Source of the DNA: Schleiferiaceae bacterium
Lineage (GTDB): Bacteria > Bacteroidota > Bacteroidia > Flavobacteriales > Schleiferiaceae
Direction of reading: 5' to 3'
Assembly (NCBI GenBank): GCA_018401735.1
Contig: JAGYKI010000006.1
Span: 78,951 to 142,950, forward strand
Length of the DNA: 64,000 nucleotides
The position numbers were made by a program, and so were the translations under genes. Positions 17,709 to 27,866 of this stretch are shown in pieces. Each line of letters starts with the position of its first letter. Within the stretch, counting starts at the first letter, position 1. Below the pieces are notes generated by a model. That model worked only from the letters and a program-made list of their open reading frames with translations, was not told the DNA's origin and searched no databases.

Positions 17709-19712
17709 TTACTTGTAGCTGCGTGTTTTCAATTCAACATTTTCGAAGATCAAATCCTCTTTAATGAGCTCGGCTTCACTCGGGTTGCCGGTGTATTGCC
17801 AAGAGCTAACAAAGGCAAACTCTTCGTCGCGACGCAGTGCTTCACCTTCTTCCGTTTGAAATTCTTCTCTAAAGTGGCCTCCACAAGATTCTTCTCGTGT
17901 AAGCGCATCTTGGCACATTAACTCGCCTAATTCCATAAAGTCGGCCACGCGCATGGCTTTATCCAACTCAGGATTCATTTCATTTTTAGATCCAGGAACG
18001 TTTACACTCTCCCAGAACTCGGCTCTTAAAGCGCTAATGTCTTTAATCGCTTCTTGTAAACCTTGCGCATTACGGGCCATACCACATTTATCCCACATAA
18101 TTTTACCGAGGGCACGGTGATAATGATCTACGGAGTGCTTTTTAGTAGTCTTATTCAAAAGTTTGTCGATGGTTTCATTTACTTCAGCTTCTGCAGTAGC
18201 AAATGCCTCGTGATTGGTATCAATAGCGCCTGTTCTAATTTCTTCTGAAAGGTAATCGCCAATGGTGTAAGGAATTACGAAATAACCATCAGCTAAACCT
18301 TGCATTAGGGCCGAAGCTCCCAAGCGGTTGGCGCCGTGATCGGAGAAGTTAGCTTCACCCAGAGCAAATAAACCCGGTACATTGGTCATTAAGTTATAAT
18401 CTACCCATAATCCCCCCATGGTATAGTGTACCGCGGGGTAAATCATCATTGGCGTTTGGTAAGGATTGTCGTCTACGATTTTCTCGTACATAGCGAAAAG
18501 GTTACCGTATTTGGCTTCCACCACTTTGGTTCCTAGCTCCTTAACCTGCTCTTTAGTAGGGTTGTCGATACCTTGGATATTGGCTTCCGTTTTACCGTAA
18601 CGCTCAATGGCAGCAGCAAAATCTAAATAAACGGCTTCTCCTGTTTTGTTTACGCCGAAACCTTCATCGCAACGCTCTTTGGCGGCACGTGAAGCTACAT
18701 CGCGCGGTACTAGGTTCCCGAAACTTGGGTAGCGGCGTTCGAGGTAATAGTCTCTTTTTTCTTCAGGAAGATCGGTTGCTTTCAATCTGCCTTCGCGAAT
18801 CGCTTCGGCATCTTTAAGATCTTTGGGTACCCAAATTCTACCGTCGTTTCTCAGCGACTCACTCATCAGCGTAAGCTTAGATTGGTGCGAGCCAGAAACG
18901 GGAATACAAGTGGGGTGAATTTGCGTGAAACAAGGGTTAGAAAAAGCAGCACCTCTTTTATGCGCTTTCCAAGCGGCAGAGCCATTGGATCCCATGGCGT
19001 TGGTAGAAAGATAGAAAACGTTGCCGTAACCACCCGAGGCAATAACTACTGCGTGTGCTCCGAAGCGCTCTACTTTACCCGTTACTAAGTTTTTGGCGAT
19101 AATTCCGCGTGCTTTACCGTCAACGGTAACTACATCAAGCATTTCATGGCGGTTGTATAATTTCACCTTGCCTTTCGAAATTTGACGGCTTAAAGCCGAA
19201 TAAGCACCTAATAATAATTGCTGCCCAGTTTGACCTTTCGCATAGAAAGTACGACTTACCTGCACGCCACCAAAAGAGCGGTTATCGAGATTTCCGCCGT
19301 ATTCACGTGCGAAGGGAACCCCTTGCGCTACCGCTTGATCAATAATATTAGCAGATACCTCGGCCAATCGGTAAACGTTGGCTTCGCGCGAGCGGTAGTC
19401 GCCTCCTTTAATGGTATCGTAGAAAAGACGATACACAGAATCGCCATCGTTTTGATAATTTTTAGCGGCATTAATACCTCCTTGTGCGGCGATTGAGTGC
19501 GCACGACGAGGAGAATCTTGAAAACAGAAGGCCTTTACATTATAGCCCATCTCCGCAAGGGAAGCAGCAGCAGAGCTACCGGCTAAGCCTGTACCGATAA
19601 TAATTACGTCGATATTTCTTTTATTGGCGGGGTTTACGAGACGAATATTGGCTTTGTGATTTTGCCATTTTTTTTCTAATGGGCCTTCGGGAATGCGAGA
19701 ATCTAACTTCAT
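17709..19712 (-). CDS. sdhA: Succinate dehydrogenase/fumarate reductase flavoprotein subunit
   Basis: 667 residues. FAD-binding [19 protein letters not shown] near residue 40, the flavin-attachment region [11 protein letters not shown] with the expected covalent His, substrate loop HPTCIPVSG and catalytic DVASRAAKE region. It oxidises succinate to fumarate in the TCA cycle, on the cytoplasmic face of the inner membrane. Its length and the single cytochrome subunit upstream point to the type B (di-heme) complex. 10 bases separate it from sdhC. Confidence 0.96.
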   Translation of the reverse strand: MKLDSRIPEGPLEKKWQNHKANIRLVNPANKRNIDVIIIGTGLAGSSAAASLAEMGYNVKAFCFQDSPRRAHSIAAQGGINAAKNYQNDGDSVYRLFYDTIKGGDYRSREANVYRLAEVSANIIDQAVAQGVPFAREYGGNLDNRSFGGVQVSRTFYAKGQTGQQLLLGAYSALSRQISKGKVKLYNRHEMLDVVTVDGKARGIIAKNLVTGKVERFGAHAVVIASGGYGNVFYLSTNAMGSNGSAAWKAHKRGAAFSNPCFTQIHPTCIPVSGSHQSKLTLMSESLRNDGRIWVPKDLKDAEAIREGRLKATDLPEEKRDYYLERRYPSFGNLVPRDVASRAAKERCDEGFGVNKTGEAVYLDFAAAIERYGKTEANIQGIDNPTKEQVKELGTKVVEAKYGNLFAMYEKIVDDNPYQTPMMIYPAVHYTMGGLWVDYNLMTNVPGLFALGEANFSDHGANRLGASALMQGLADGYFVIPYTIGDYLSEEIRTGAIDTNHEAFATAEAEVNETIDKLLNKTTKKHSVDHYHRALGKIMWDKCGMARNAQGLQEAIKDISALRAEFWESVNVPGSKNEMNPELDKAMRVADFMELGELMCQDALTREESCGGHFREEFQTEEGEALRRDEEFAFVSSWQYTGNPSEAELIKEDLIFENVELKTRSYK

Positions 19713-19722
19713 AATCTATCTT

Positions 19723-20412
19723 TTAATTTTTTGCCATTAATACAAATACGGGAATGATAGCGTAGGCCAAGGGCACAATAATCGAAAATGCAGCGCCAAC
19801 GGTTTTAATTATTGGTGTGTAACGACTGTGGTTAATGCCTAAGGTTTGGAAAGCGCTTTGAAAACCGTGGTACAAGTGAAAAGCTACGGCGGCCATGGCA
19901 ATTAAATAGAGTAATACCATAATTAAACCAGCAGTTCCATCTTGATAGGTTTGAATAACAACGGTAGCTAGGTCTTTGTTTCCGTTGGCATCGATACCAA
20001 TTTCGCCCCAGTGCATGGTGTACCAAAATTGGCTCATATGTAAGATGATAAAGGCCAAAATAATTGTGCCTAAAAGACCCATATTGCGCGATGCCCAAAT
20101 AGAATTACGATTGGGCTTGTAGCTTGCATAGCGCTCGGGACGGGCTTTGCGGTTTTGCATGGCGAGGTATATTCCATCTACTGCGTGAAATAAAATACTA
20201 GCATACAAAAAGTAGCTCGTTATTTTAATGAGCGGAAAACTCGTCATAAATTTAGCGTAGATGTTAAACTGTTCTTGCCCTTCTTTACTGAGGTCGAGCA
20301 GTTGCAAATTGCCTAGTAGGTGTACGATTAAGAAGGATATTAAGAATAATCCGGTAAGCGACATCCAATACTTTTTAGCGATGGATGAGCCTAAAAGCCC
20401 TGAGTTTGCCAT
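19723..20412 (-). CDS. sdhC: Succinate dehydrogenase cytochrome b subunit
   Basis: 229 residues starting MANSGLLGSSIAKKYWMSLTG. Five hydrophobic helices, with histidines inside helices (LIVHLLGNL, ASILFHAVDG, FIILHMSQFW, AFHLYHGFQSA) that fit the two-heme type B anchor. It anchors SdhAB and reduces menaquinone. An ATG 51 bases further upstream (20463) is in frame, but a complete promoter (TTG-N19-TAAATTTG) lies between the two, so the downstream ATG at 20412 is the likely start. Confidence 0.93.
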   Translation of the reverse strand: MANSGLLGSSIAKKYWMSLTGLFLISFLIVHLLGNLQLLDLSKEGQEQFNIYAKFMTSFPLIKITSYFLYASILFHAVDGIYLAMQNRKARPERYASYKPNRNSIWASRNMGLLGTIILAFIILHMSQFWYTMHWGEIGIDANGNKDLATVVIQTYQDGTAGLIMVLLYLIAMAAVAFHLYHGFQSAFQTLGINHSRYTPIIKTVGAAFSIIVPLAYAIIPVFVLMAKN

Positions 20413-20438
20413 TTTTTTTGCGGTGTTCTGTGTTTCCG

Positions 20439-20468
20439 CAAATTTAACAAGTACAGAGGACATGCCAA
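20439..20468 (-). promoter_or_regulatory. sdhCAB promoter, full Bacteroidota consensus
   Basis: On the minus strand: TTG (20466-20468), a 19-base spacer, then TAAATTTG (20439-20446). This is an exact fit to TTG-N19-TAnnTTTG. It lies 26 bases upstream of the sdhC start at 20412 and decides that start. Confidence 0.8.
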
Positions 20469-20516
20469 CGCCTAAATTTATTTAGAATGATTACAAGAAC
20501 TCCTATTGCTTAGAAA

Positions 20517-20546
20517 TTGCGAGAGCAGCCTATCTTCTTACCTTTG
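20517..20546 (+). promoter_or_regulatory. Aminopeptidase P promoter, full Bacteroidota consensus
   Basis: TTG (20517-20519), 19-base spacer, TACCTTTG (20539-20546), 20 bases before the ATG at 20567. It is divergent from the sdh promoter; the two -33 elements are about 50 bases apart. Confidence 0.8.
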
Positions 20547-20566
20547 CGATACATCAAATATTTAGC

Positions 20567-21856
20567 ATGAGATACGATACAATTGATTCTAAGCTGTTTA
20601 TAGAAAACCGTAAACGTTTGGCGACGCATCTGCCCGCCGGAGCGATGGCTATTTTTAATGCCAACGATATAATGCCCACTAACGCCGATGGTACCTTGCC
20701 CTTCGTGCAAAATCGCGATTTATTTTACTTATCTGGCGTAGACCAAGAAGAGAGTATTTTGGTGGTTTTCCCAGATGCTTTTAATTCCTATCATAAAGAA
20801 ATCTTATTCTTAGTAGAAACCAACGATCAAATTGCTCGTTGGGAAGGGGAAAAACTGAGCAAAAAGCAGGCAACGGAAGTAAGTGGAGTGCAAACTATTT
20901 ATTGGCTAAGCGAATTCGACAAGGTTTTAAGAGAAGTGATCTGCCAAGCGAAGTCCGTTTATTTAAACTCGAACGAGCATTTACGTGCCACTTCTCCCGT
21001 GGAAACGCGCGACGATCGCTTTCGCAAGATGCTTACGGAAAAGTATCCCTTGCAGGAGTATGAACGTGCTGCGCCCATTATGCACAGCTTACGTGCTATA
21101 AAGTCGCCCCTTGAAATAGATTTAATGACGAAAGCTTCTGCCATTAATACCAAGGCTTTTTTAAGAGTGATGAAGTTCTTAAAACCTGGTGTAATGGAAT
21201 ACGAACTGGAAGCGGAGTTTATTCACGAATACAAACGAAACGGCGCTACAGATTTCAGTTATACCCCCATTATTGCCAGTGGCGCGAGCGCTTGCGTTTT
21301 ACATTATATTGAGAATAATAGAGAATGCAAGGACGGCGATTTAGTGCTTTTCGATTGCGGTAATTGGTATGCCAATTATGCCAGCGATGTAACCCGTTGT
21401 TTTCCGGTAAATGGCAAGTTTACCAAGCGTCAAGCGGAGGTGTATAACGCGGTTTTACGCGTGCAAAAAACATCCCTCGATTTATTGCGCCCGGGTAATC
21501 AATTGCATGAATACCACAAGGAAGTGGGTGATTTAATGACGGCTGAATTAATCCAACTGGGATTAATTGACAAAACGGATGTGAAGAATCAAGACCCAGC
21601 GTGGCCGGCTTACAAAAAGTATTTCATGCATGGTACCTCTCATTATATTGGTTTAGATGTGCATGATGTAGGTCATTGGGATGTGAAAATGGAAGTAGGC
21701 AATGCTTTCACTTGTGAGCCAGGAATTTATATTCCCGAAGAGGGTATCGGTATTCGCATCGAAGACGATATTATTATCGGTGAAAAGGATAACCTAAATA
21801 TGACAATTGATATTCCTAAGGAAGTTGAGGAAATTGAGGACTATATGAATAGCTAG
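20567..21856 (+). CDS. pepP: Xaa-Pro aminopeptidase (aminopeptidase P family)
   Basis: 429 residues. N-terminal creatinase-like domain (about 1-165), then the pita-bread metallopeptidase domain. Metal ligands are visible in FDCGNWYANYASDVTR (Asp, Asp), HGTSHYIGLDVHDVG (His), EPGIYIPEE (Glu) and IRIEDDIII (Glu). It removes N-terminal residues that precede proline, in the cytoplasm. Preceded by a perfect promoter and followed by a terminator, so monocistronic. Length is normal for AMPP with an N-terminal domain. Confidence 0.94.
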   Translation: MRYDTIDSKLFIENRKRLATHLPAGAMAIFNANDIMPTNADGTLPFVQNRDLFYLSGVDQEESILVVFPDAFNSYHKEILFLVETNDQIARWEGEKLSKKQATEVSGVQTIYWLSEFDKVLREVICQAKSVYLNSNEHLRATSPVETRDDRFRKMLTEKYPLQEYERAAPIMHSLRAIKSPLEIDLMTKASAINTKAFLRVMKFLKPGVMEYELEAEFIHEYKRNGATDFSYTPIIASGASACVLHYIENNRECKDGDLVLFDCGNWYANYASDVTRCFPVNGKFTKRQAEVYNAVLRVQKTSLDLLRPGNQLHEYHKEVGDLMTAELIQLGLIDKTDVKNQDPAWPAYKKYFMHGTSHYIGLDVHDVGHWDVKMEVGNAFTCEPGIYIPEEGIGIRIEDDIIIGEKDNLNMTIDIPKEVEEIEDYMNS

Positions 21857-21877
21857 GCCATTTGTAGCAAAATAATT

Positions 21878-21913
21878 AACCGTCTTGGTCGAAAGATTAA
21901 GGCGGTTTTTTTT
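21878..21913 (+). terminator. Rho-independent terminator
   Basis: Stem AACCGTCTT/AAGGCGGTT (21878-21886 with 21899-21907) that extends inward to a GAAA tetraloop, followed by eight T. It ends pepP and lies inside the upstream end of the frame of the next gene, which argues against a very early start for that gene. Confidence 0.85.
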
Positions 21914-21971
21914 GCGCATCCCAAAAAGGAGTATTAGAATCACTCTCCTTAAATTTGTCAAAATTTTTCTT

Positions 21972-22760
21972 TTGCAGCATTTCGACTTTAGCTATAAGAA
22001 CACTCAATTTAAAGCATCCGATTCTGAGCAGGGAACAGCGGTAGTTTTTCTACATGGATTTTTGGAAAATCGCTTTATGTGGAATGATATTATAGAAGCT
22101 TTACCCAAAAAGTACCGTTGCATTAGCCTCGATTTGCCCGGGCATGGTGAAAGTAAAAACCTCGCTTATGTGCATAGCATGGAAGAAATGGCGGAAGTGG
22201 TGAAAGCCATGCTCGATCATTTGAAAATTCGTCGTGCCATCGTAGTGGGGCACTCCATGGGTGGTTACGTGGCTTTGGCTTTGGCTGATCGGTATCCCGA
22301 TATGTTGAAAGGCATGGTTTTGATGAATTCTACCGCAAGGGCGGACAGTAAAGAGCGTCAACATAATCGCGACCGGGCGATAAGTTTAGTAAAGCGCAAT
22401 CCGAAATCATATGTCCGTAATTCTATTCCGATGCTTTTTCGTCCGGTAAACCGAAAAAAGTTTCATGCTGAGCTTAAGCAGGTTAAAGAAGAGGCTTTAG
22501 GTACTTCAGCTCAAGGTATTGTTGCCGCTTTGGAGGGTATGAAGATTCGCATTGATCGCGAGGTGATCTTAAACTTTGCGCCTTATCCTATTTTGTTTGT
22601 GGCTTCGCAAAAAGATCCTGTGCTGGCTTGGGAGCAATTGGAAGAACAGTTTTTTCACGAAGCAGTAGAGCCGCTCATTCTTAGTGAAGGCCACATGAGT
22701 CATATTGAGAATTTTGAGGAACTAATGTTAGGTTTGAAGCAGTTTTTAGCCAAAGCATAA
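21972..22760 (+). CDS. Alpha/beta hydrolase
   Basis: 262 residues from TTG 21972. The frame is open from 21885 but that part overlaps the pepP terminator. There is no ATG before the first beta strand, so TTG is the best start; this is uncertain. Hydrolase motifs: oxyanion loop VFLHGFLENRFMW, nucleophile elbow GHSMGGYVA, acid residue in SQKDPVLAW, and catalytic His in EGHMSHIE. Substrate cannot be assigned (esterase, lactonase or menaquinone-pathway type are possible). Followed by a terminator. Confidence 0.85.
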   Translation: MQHFDFSYKNTQFKASDSEQGTAVVFLHGFLENRFMWNDIIEALPKKYRCISLDLPGHGESKNLAYVHSMEEMAEVVKAMLDHLKIRRAIVVGHSMGGYVALALADRYPDMLKGMVLMNSTARADSKERQHNRDRAISLVKRNPKSYVRNSIPMLFRPVNRKKFHAELKQVKEEALGTSAQGIVAALEGMKIRIDREVILNFAPYPILFVASQKDPVLAWEQLEEQFFHEAVEPLILSEGHMSHIENFEELMLGLKQFLAKA

Positions 22761-22762
22761 AA

Positions 22763-22802
22763 AAAACCGCTTCCTAAACTATGAGATTTTGGAAACGGTT
22801 TT
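22763..22802 (+). terminator. Rho-independent terminator
   Basis: Stem AAAACCG/CGGTTTT reinforced by TTCC/GGAA inside, directly after the hydrolase stop codon. Confidence 0.75.
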
Positions 22803-23061
22803 AATCAGGCGGGTTCAGATTCGGTTAAGGTTCAACCCATTTGATATGTTTGGTTAAGGCTTAAAGCTGTTGCTAATATAGGGGCGGCTTGAAAATGGGG
22901 CAATACGTAATATGCCCTATTTCTTTTGGGTTTTGGCAATTTATGACAAGACTAGAGAGTTTTAGTGCTCTGTTTGTGCAAAATGTGAAGCTCTAAAACT
23001 TAGTCGCTAAAAGAGTTTCCGCCCAAATAGAGAATAAACTAGACTCTAATTTTTAGTTTCT
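22803..23061. other. Intergenic stretch without recognised content
   Basis: About 260 bases between the hydrolase terminator and the end of thiL. No open frame with coding character, tRNA or clear hairpin was seen. Confidence 0.5.
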
Positions 23062-24105
23062 TTATTCGAACGAATTCCAACCTTGAGCACTAAGCGGAAT
23101 GTATTTCCCATCTCGGGTAACCAGGTTTTTTTCTTTGCTATCACTTAACATGTGGCCAATCACACTAAGGTGCGGGTTGCCTTTAATTTTATCGTGATCT
23201 TCTAAAGGAATGGTGAAAAGAAGCTCATAGTCTTCGCCACCATTTAAGGCAACTGTGGTCGCATTAAGCTTAAACTCTTCTGCTAATTTGTATACTGTAG
23301 GGTCGATGGGGATTTTCTCTTCGTACAATTGAATACCCAATTGTGAGCTTTCGCAAAGATGCAAGGCTTCCGAACTTAGGCCGTCGGAAATATCAATCAT
23401 CGCGGTTGGTTTAACGCCCAATTTGTGCAGTAATTCGGGTATGTCTTTACGCGCTTCGGGTTTAAGCTGACGTTCTAAAACGTATTCGTTTCCGCCGAGC
23501 TCTGGCTGAATATCGGGGTTCTCTTTAAAAACTCTCTTTTCGCGTTCTAAAATTTGCAGACCCATATAAGCGCCACCTAAATCGCCACTAACTACCACAA
23601 GATCTTTTTCCTTGGCGCCAGAGCGCAAAACTTCCAGGCCTTCTTCTACTTCGCCAATGGCCGTGATGCTAATGGTTAATCCAGAGTAAGAAGAAGTGGT
23701 GTCGCCTCCTACTAAATCTACCTCATACACTTGGCAGGCCTTGCGAATTCCTTCGTAAATTTTGTCGAGATACTCAATGCCAAAGCGATTGCTTATGGCG
23801 AGGTTTACGGTAATTTGGGTAGGACGGCCATTCATGGCATAAATGTCGGAAAGGTTTACCACCACTGCTTTATAGCCAAGGTGTTGTGGCGGCATATAGC
23901 TTAGGTCGAAATGTACGCCTTCCACCAACATATCCGTACTTACTAAAACACGACCGCTTAAAAATTCCAAGATAGCGGCGTCATCGCCAATACCTTTTAT
24001 ACTGGAGGATTGATTTAAGGGGAAGTTTTGGGTTAATCTCTTAATTAAGCCAAACTCACCGATTTTTTCTAAGCTGGTAAACTCTTCTTCTCTTTCTTCT
24101 GCCAT
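23062..24105 (-). CDS. thiL: Thiamine-phosphate kinase
   Basis: 347 residues starting MAEEREEEF. The 19 codons in front of this ATG overlap a promoter -7 element, so the longer frame is rejected. Motifs of the PurM/ThiL ATP-binding fold: GIGDDAAI, STDMLVEGVHF, KAVVVNLSDIYAM, DLVGGDTTSS, MIDISDGLSSEA and GGEDYELLFT. It phosphorylates thiamine monophosphate to the active diphosphate. It stands alone, without other thiamine genes in the window. Confidence 0.95.
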   Translation of the reverse strand: MAEEREEEFTSLEKIGEFGLIKRLTQNFPLNQSSSIKGIGDDAAILEFLSGRVLVSTDMLVEGVHFDLSYMPPQHLGYKAVVVNLSDIYAMNGRPTQITVNLAISNRFGIEYLDKIYEGIRKACQVYEVDLVGGDTTSSYSGLTISITAIGEVEEGLEVLRSGAKEKDLVVVSGDLGGAYMGLQILEREKRVFKENPDIQPELGGNEYVLERQLKPEARKDIPELLHKLGVKPTAMIDISDGLSSEALHLCESSQLGIQLYEEKIPIDPTVYKLAEEFKLNATTVALNGGEDYELLFTIPLEDHDKIKGNPHLSVIGHMLSDSKEKNLVTRDGKYIPLSAQGWNSFE

Positions 24106-24109
24106 TTTG

Positions 24110-24117
24110 CAAAAGTA
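24110..24117 (-). promoter_or_regulatory. thiL promoter -7 element, possibly leaderless
   Basis: TACTTTTG on the minus strand, ending only 4 bases before the thiL ATG. With transcription starting a few bases after the -7 element, the mRNA would start at or near the ATG. Confidence 0.55.
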
Positions 24118-24200
24118 GCCAAATAAGCCTGTTTTTATTCGCCTGCTAGAAAGGATTTGCAATCAAGTTCGGGCCAAGACTTAAGCGAGCAAATTAGTAT

Positions 24201-25622
24201 TTATCTGCTGAGGGTTAAATGTTGTTTGAGTTCTTTTCCTTGATATTGGACTGTGTAAAAATAACTACCGCTAGGACAGTCTATTCCTTGATGTTTCCCA
24301 TCCCAATTGTAAGGTGCGGCCGTTTTCAAGACCAAAATTTGCCCCCAGCGATTAAAAACCGTTAGCTTCAAATCGGGAATTTTATCGGCCTCATTTATAT
24401 AGAAAAGGTCATTATACCCATCTCCATTAGGGCTGAAAACATTGGGGAGAATCAAATTTACCTCAAGGTCATTAGTGGGAATAAAAACCCACTTGGTAAT
24501 AGTATCTCGGCACCCACGACTATTGCTGAGAATAAGAGTTACTTCATATTGACCAGGTGATAAGAAAAGGTGAGTGATGGAGCTATCACTGCTAAACCAA
24601 CTTCGGCCATCACCAAAATGCCATTCGGCATTAAAGCCAGGATTATAGTAATAAAAACCCAGACTGCTCGAATCTTCGTTCAGATAATCGAAATCGAAAT
24701 CTGCATTAAAAGTATCGCTGCTGATGCTTATGGTAATAAGTGAATCGCAACTTGCACTAGATGATTTTAAAAAGCTAAAGCTAGTATCAGCTGGAAAATA
24801 TTGATGGTTAAGAAAGATCGAGTCATAAGAGCAAATAGTATAATTTCGGTTTGCACTCGGGCTTGGCTTATAGCTAAGATTTACTGAATTTATAGTAAAA
24901 CATCCATTAGCCATTGATACAGTATCCTGATAGGTTCCTACTTGTTTTTCCCATCGACTGTGAATTAAAATACTATCACCAGGGCAAATGCTAAGGTTAG
25001 TACTACTGCCAGTATTATAAGGACTATAGTTGTTGCCAGGAAGAAGGCAGTTAGGGGAAGAAACAATAAAGCCTGTCATGTTGGTGTTAGCGCTGCTGGG
25101 CCAGCTATTGGCAGAATTTCCATCGGTAGAGGTATAGCGGGTACAATTGCCATTCTCTCTTACCAGTTTACTCCATTTTAAAGCGCGTGAAACACCAGCT
25201 ACTTTATTTTTGACCGCTGTACCATGCAGGCCAATCATGTCTACAAAATTGTTTCCACTTCCCAGCGTAAGTGCGATGCAGTCATCGTCGTTTACACCAT
25301 TAGCATTAAAGGATTGATTGCTGAAACATGCCTGGAAGTCGCTGCTAGCTTGATTATTATTGGCGTTGCTTATAATGGTTGAGTTGCCAGCTGCTAATAT
25401 TCCGCTTAATTGGTCGCTGCTACTTGATGCGCTATTACTACCATTATAAACCTGCACATAGTAATTGCTGAGATTGATGCTGTTATTGGTGGGATTGTAG
25501 ATTTTAATAGCCCAACCAGCGCCAGGATTCCAATCTACGTACTCAGTTATTATTAAATCATTTAGTTGCCCTTGTAAAGAAAAGCTCAGTAAAAGGATAA
25601 CTGGAAGTAGGTGTCGCATCAT
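24201..25622 (-). CDS. Secreted lamin-tail / PKD protein with T9SS type B (CHU_C) sorting domain
   Basis: 473 residues from ATG 25622; the frame could start at a GTG four codons earlier, but ATG puts MMRHLLPVILLLSF directly as signal peptide. Domains: lamin-tail-like (LNDLIITEYVDWNPGAG, about 25-190), a middle part rich in Ser/Asn/Cys, a PKD-like domain (WHFGDG, LFLSPGQYEVTLIL) and a C-terminal gliding-motility-associated domain (PNVFSPNGDGYND, FNRWGQILV, CPSGSYFYTVQY) that serves as type B signal for the type IX system. Likely cell-surface adhesin-like; no enzyme motif. Confidence 0.87.
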   Translation of the reverse strand: MMRHLLPVILLLSFSLQGQLNDLIITEYVDWNPGAGWAIKIYNPTNNSINLSNYYVQVYNGSNSASSSSDQLSGILAAGNSTIISNANNNQASSDFQACFSNQSFNANGVNDDDCIALTLGSGNNFVDMIGLHGTAVKNKVAGVSRALKWSKLVRENGNCTRYTSTDGNSANSWPSSANTNMTGFIVSSPNCLLPGNNYSPYNTGSSTNLSICPGDSILIHSRWEKQVGTYQDTVSMANGCFTINSVNLSYKPSPSANRNYTICSYDSIFLNHQYFPADTSFSFLKSSSASCDSLITISISSDTFNADFDFDYLNEDSSSLGFYYYNPGFNAEWHFGDGRSWFSSDSSITHLFLSPGQYEVTLILSNSRGCRDTITKWVFIPTNDLEVNLILPNVFSPNGDGYNDLFYINEADKIPDLKLTVFNRWGQILVLKTAAPYNWDGKHQGIDCPSGSYFYTVQYQGKELKQHLTLSR

Positions 25623-25634
25623 AGTTATATTCAC

Positions 25635-26022
25635 ACCTGCAAAGCTAATCCCTCAAGGTTAAGAGGATATTAATTATTGATAGTAGCATCGGAAATCGGC
25701 GGCAGTGAACCTTCTAACCTGAGCTTGACGTAGCATTACATCCACGTACTATCGCTTTCATTGGAAAAAACTTGTAAGCCTCATGTGAAAAGCGTTTTTT
25801 GGCGCCTTGGCCCTTTATAAAACCCCAGTATTTTTTGGGGCTTGAGGCCTAATTTTACATCACGCGCAGGGTTTTATTAAACGGTATATTTTGGCGACTA
25901 ATGTAATAGGTTCGTATTGAAAGGAGTGGATTGTTGATCATCTTTCCTGAAATCAATTCTTAAGATATCGCTTAACTATCAGAATTATGCCGCTGCCTAT
26001 TTTATAAAGAATAGCGATTGCT
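25635..26022. other. Intergenic region with repeat, no gene
   Basis: About 390 bases between two divergent genes without coding frames. It contains a palindrome around 25823-25840 (CCCCA/TGGGG) and the 24-base repeat unit listed separately. Confidence 0.55.
25837..25860 (+). repeat. Interspersed 24-base repeat, copy 1
   Basis: GGGGCTTGAGGCCTAATTTTACAT-like unit; 23 of 24 bases match the copy at 37974-37997. In both copies AAACGGTAT follows about 20 bases later (25879 and 38019). Confidence 0.75.
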
Positions 26023-26030
26023 TACCTTTG
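26023..26030 (+). promoter_or_regulatory. Promoter -7 element of the SUF operon
   Basis: TACCTTTG, 29 bases before the sufA-like ATG at 26060. The expected -33 position has TTT instead of TTG. No SufR or IscR site was recognised. Confidence 0.6.
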
Positions 26031-26059
26031 CATTAATTTTGACTAAATCTAAATAGCGT

Positions 26060-26389
26060 ATGATTAAGGTTTCGGATACGGCCAGAAAGCGCTTGGAGAG
26101 CCTTCTTAGTGAAAGCGGAAAAGCGTTAGAAAATACATATATAAGAGTAGGGGTGGACAGCGGCGGTTGCAGCGGCTTGTCTTATAAGCTTGATTTTGAT
26201 TCGGAAATAAAAGAAAGTGATAAACTTTTTGAAGATCAAGATGTAAAGATAGTGGTAGACAAGAAGAGCTTTTTATATCTAATTGGCACTACCCTAGAAT
26301 ATAGCGGCGGGTTAAATGGCAAAGGATTCTCCTTTAACAATCCCAATGCTTCTCGCACATGTGGCTGCGGCGAAAGCTTCGCGGTTTAA
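26060..26389 (+). CDS. sufA: Iron-sulfur cluster assembly accessory protein, SufA/HesB family
   Basis: 109 residues, standard A-type carrier length. The three cluster-binding cysteines are present: Cys37 (SGGCSGL) and Cys101/Cys103 (RTCGCGESF). It accepts Fe-S clusters from SufBCD and hands them on. First gene of the SUF operon, 15 bases before sufB. Confidence 0.93.
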   Translation: MIKVSDTARKRLESLLSESGKALENTYIRVGVDSGGCSGLSYKLDFDSEIKESDKLFEDQDVKIVVDKKSFLYLIGTTLEYSGGLNGKGFSFNNPNASRTCGCGESFAV

Positions 26390-26404
26390 TTTTAAAATCT
26401 CATT

Positions 26405-27847
26405 ATGAAAACAGAAGAGAGTTACCTAGATGAAGTTACCGCTTCGGAATATAAATATGGTTTTTATACCGACATAGAGTCTGATAAAGTTCCTCCCGGT
26501 TTAAACGAAGATGTTATTCGCATTATTTCGGCTAAAAAGGGCGAGCCACAGTGGATGACCGATTGGAGGCTAGATGCTTACAAGCAATTTTTGAAGATGA
26601 CGGAACCCGATTGGGCAAACGTTCATTATAATAAGCCCGACTTACAATCCATATCGTTTTATTCGGCGCCAAAGCGTAAAAAAGAATTGGAAAGCCTCGA
26701 TGAGGTGGACCCAGAATTACTTAAAACCTTTGCTAAATTAGGCATTTCCCTTGATGAGCAAAAACGTCTTTCTGGCGTAGCTATGGATGTGGTAGTAGAT
26801 TCCATCTCGGTGAAAACCACTTTTCGCGAAAAGTTGGGTGAAATGGGTATAATTTTTTGCTCTATTTCAGATGCCATTAAGGATTATCCGGAATTAGTGA
26901 AAAAATATCTTGGTACGGTCGTGCCAAGAAGTGATAATTTCTATGCGGCGCTAAATTCTGCCGTATTTACGGACGGGAGTTTCTGCTATATCCCCAAAGG
27001 GGTGCGCTGCCCTATGGAATTAAGTACCTATTTCCGCATCAACGAAGCGGGAACAGGGCAGTTCGAGCGTACCTTATTAATTGCCGATGAAGGCAGTTAT
27101 GTCTCTTATTTAGAGGGTTGTACGGCTCCGATGCGCGATGAGAATCAATTACATGCGGCGGTAGTAGAACTAGTGGCTTTAGACGATGCCGAGATAAAAT
27201 ACTCTACCGTACAAAACTGGTACCCTGGCGATAAAAACGGAAAGGGTGGTGTTTTTAATTTTGTGACGAAAAGAGGCATCTGCGAACGCAATGCTAAAAT
27301 CTCGTGGACTCAAGTAGAAACCGGTTCTGCGGTAACTTGGAAGTATCCATCCTGTATCTTAAAAGGGGAAAACTCCGTCGGTGAATTTTATTCGGTGGCA
27401 GTAACGAATAATTACCAGCAAGCCGATACGGGAACCAAAATGATACACCTGGGTAAAAACACCAAGAGTACCATCATTAGCAAAGGAATTTGTGCCGGAA
27501 AAAGTAATGGTAGCTATCGCGGATTAGTGAAAATTGGTCCCCGTGCTGAAAACGCGCGTAACTTCTCCCAATGCGATTCGCTTTTAATGGGTAGCAGTTG
27601 TGGTTCCCACACTTTCCCCTATATCGAAACACAAAATAAGAGCGCCAAAGTAGAGCATGAGGCGACTACCTCTAAAATTGGTGAAGACCAAATATTTTAC
27701 TGTAAACAAAGGGGTATCGGCGAAGAAGAAGCCATTGCCCTTATTGTAAATGGTTATTGTAAAGATGTATTAAATCAGTTACCCATGGAATTTGCGGTAG
27801 AAGCGCAAAAGCTTCTTGCCATTAGTTTAGAGGGTTCAGTAGGTTAA
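26405..27847 (+). CDS. sufB: Fe-S cluster assembly protein SufB
   Basis: 480 residues, normal for SufB. Characteristic segments: [37 protein letters not shown], and [10 protein letters not shown] near the C-terminal functional core. SufB is the scaffold on which the [4Fe-4S] cluster is built within the SufBC2D complex, receiving sulfur from SufS-SufE. 19 bases before sufC. Confidence 0.97.
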   Translation: MKTEESYLDEVTASEYKYGFYTDIESDKVPPGLNEDVIRIISAKKGEPQWMTDWRLDAYKQFLKMTEPDWANVHYNKPDLQSISFYSAPKRKKELESLDEVDPELLKTFAKLGISLDEQKRLSGVAMDVVVDSISVKTTFREKLGEMGIIFCSISDAIKDYPELVKKYLGTVVPRSDNFYAALNSAVFTDGSFCYIPKGVRCPMELSTYFRINEAGTGQFERTLLIADEGSYVSYLEGCTAPMRDENQLHAAVVELVALDDAEIKYSTVQNWYPGDKNGKGGVFNFVTKRGICERNAKISWTQVETGSAVTWKYPSCILKGENSVGEFYSVAVTNNYQQADTGTKMIHLGKNTKSTIISKGICAGKSNGSYRGLVKIGPRAENARNFSQCDSLLMGSSCGSHTFPYIETQNKSAKVEHEATTSKIGEDQIFYCKQRGIGEEEAIALIVNGYCKDVLNQLPMEFAVEAQKLLAISLEGSVG

Positions 27848-27866
27848 GAATTGTAGAAATAAAGCT

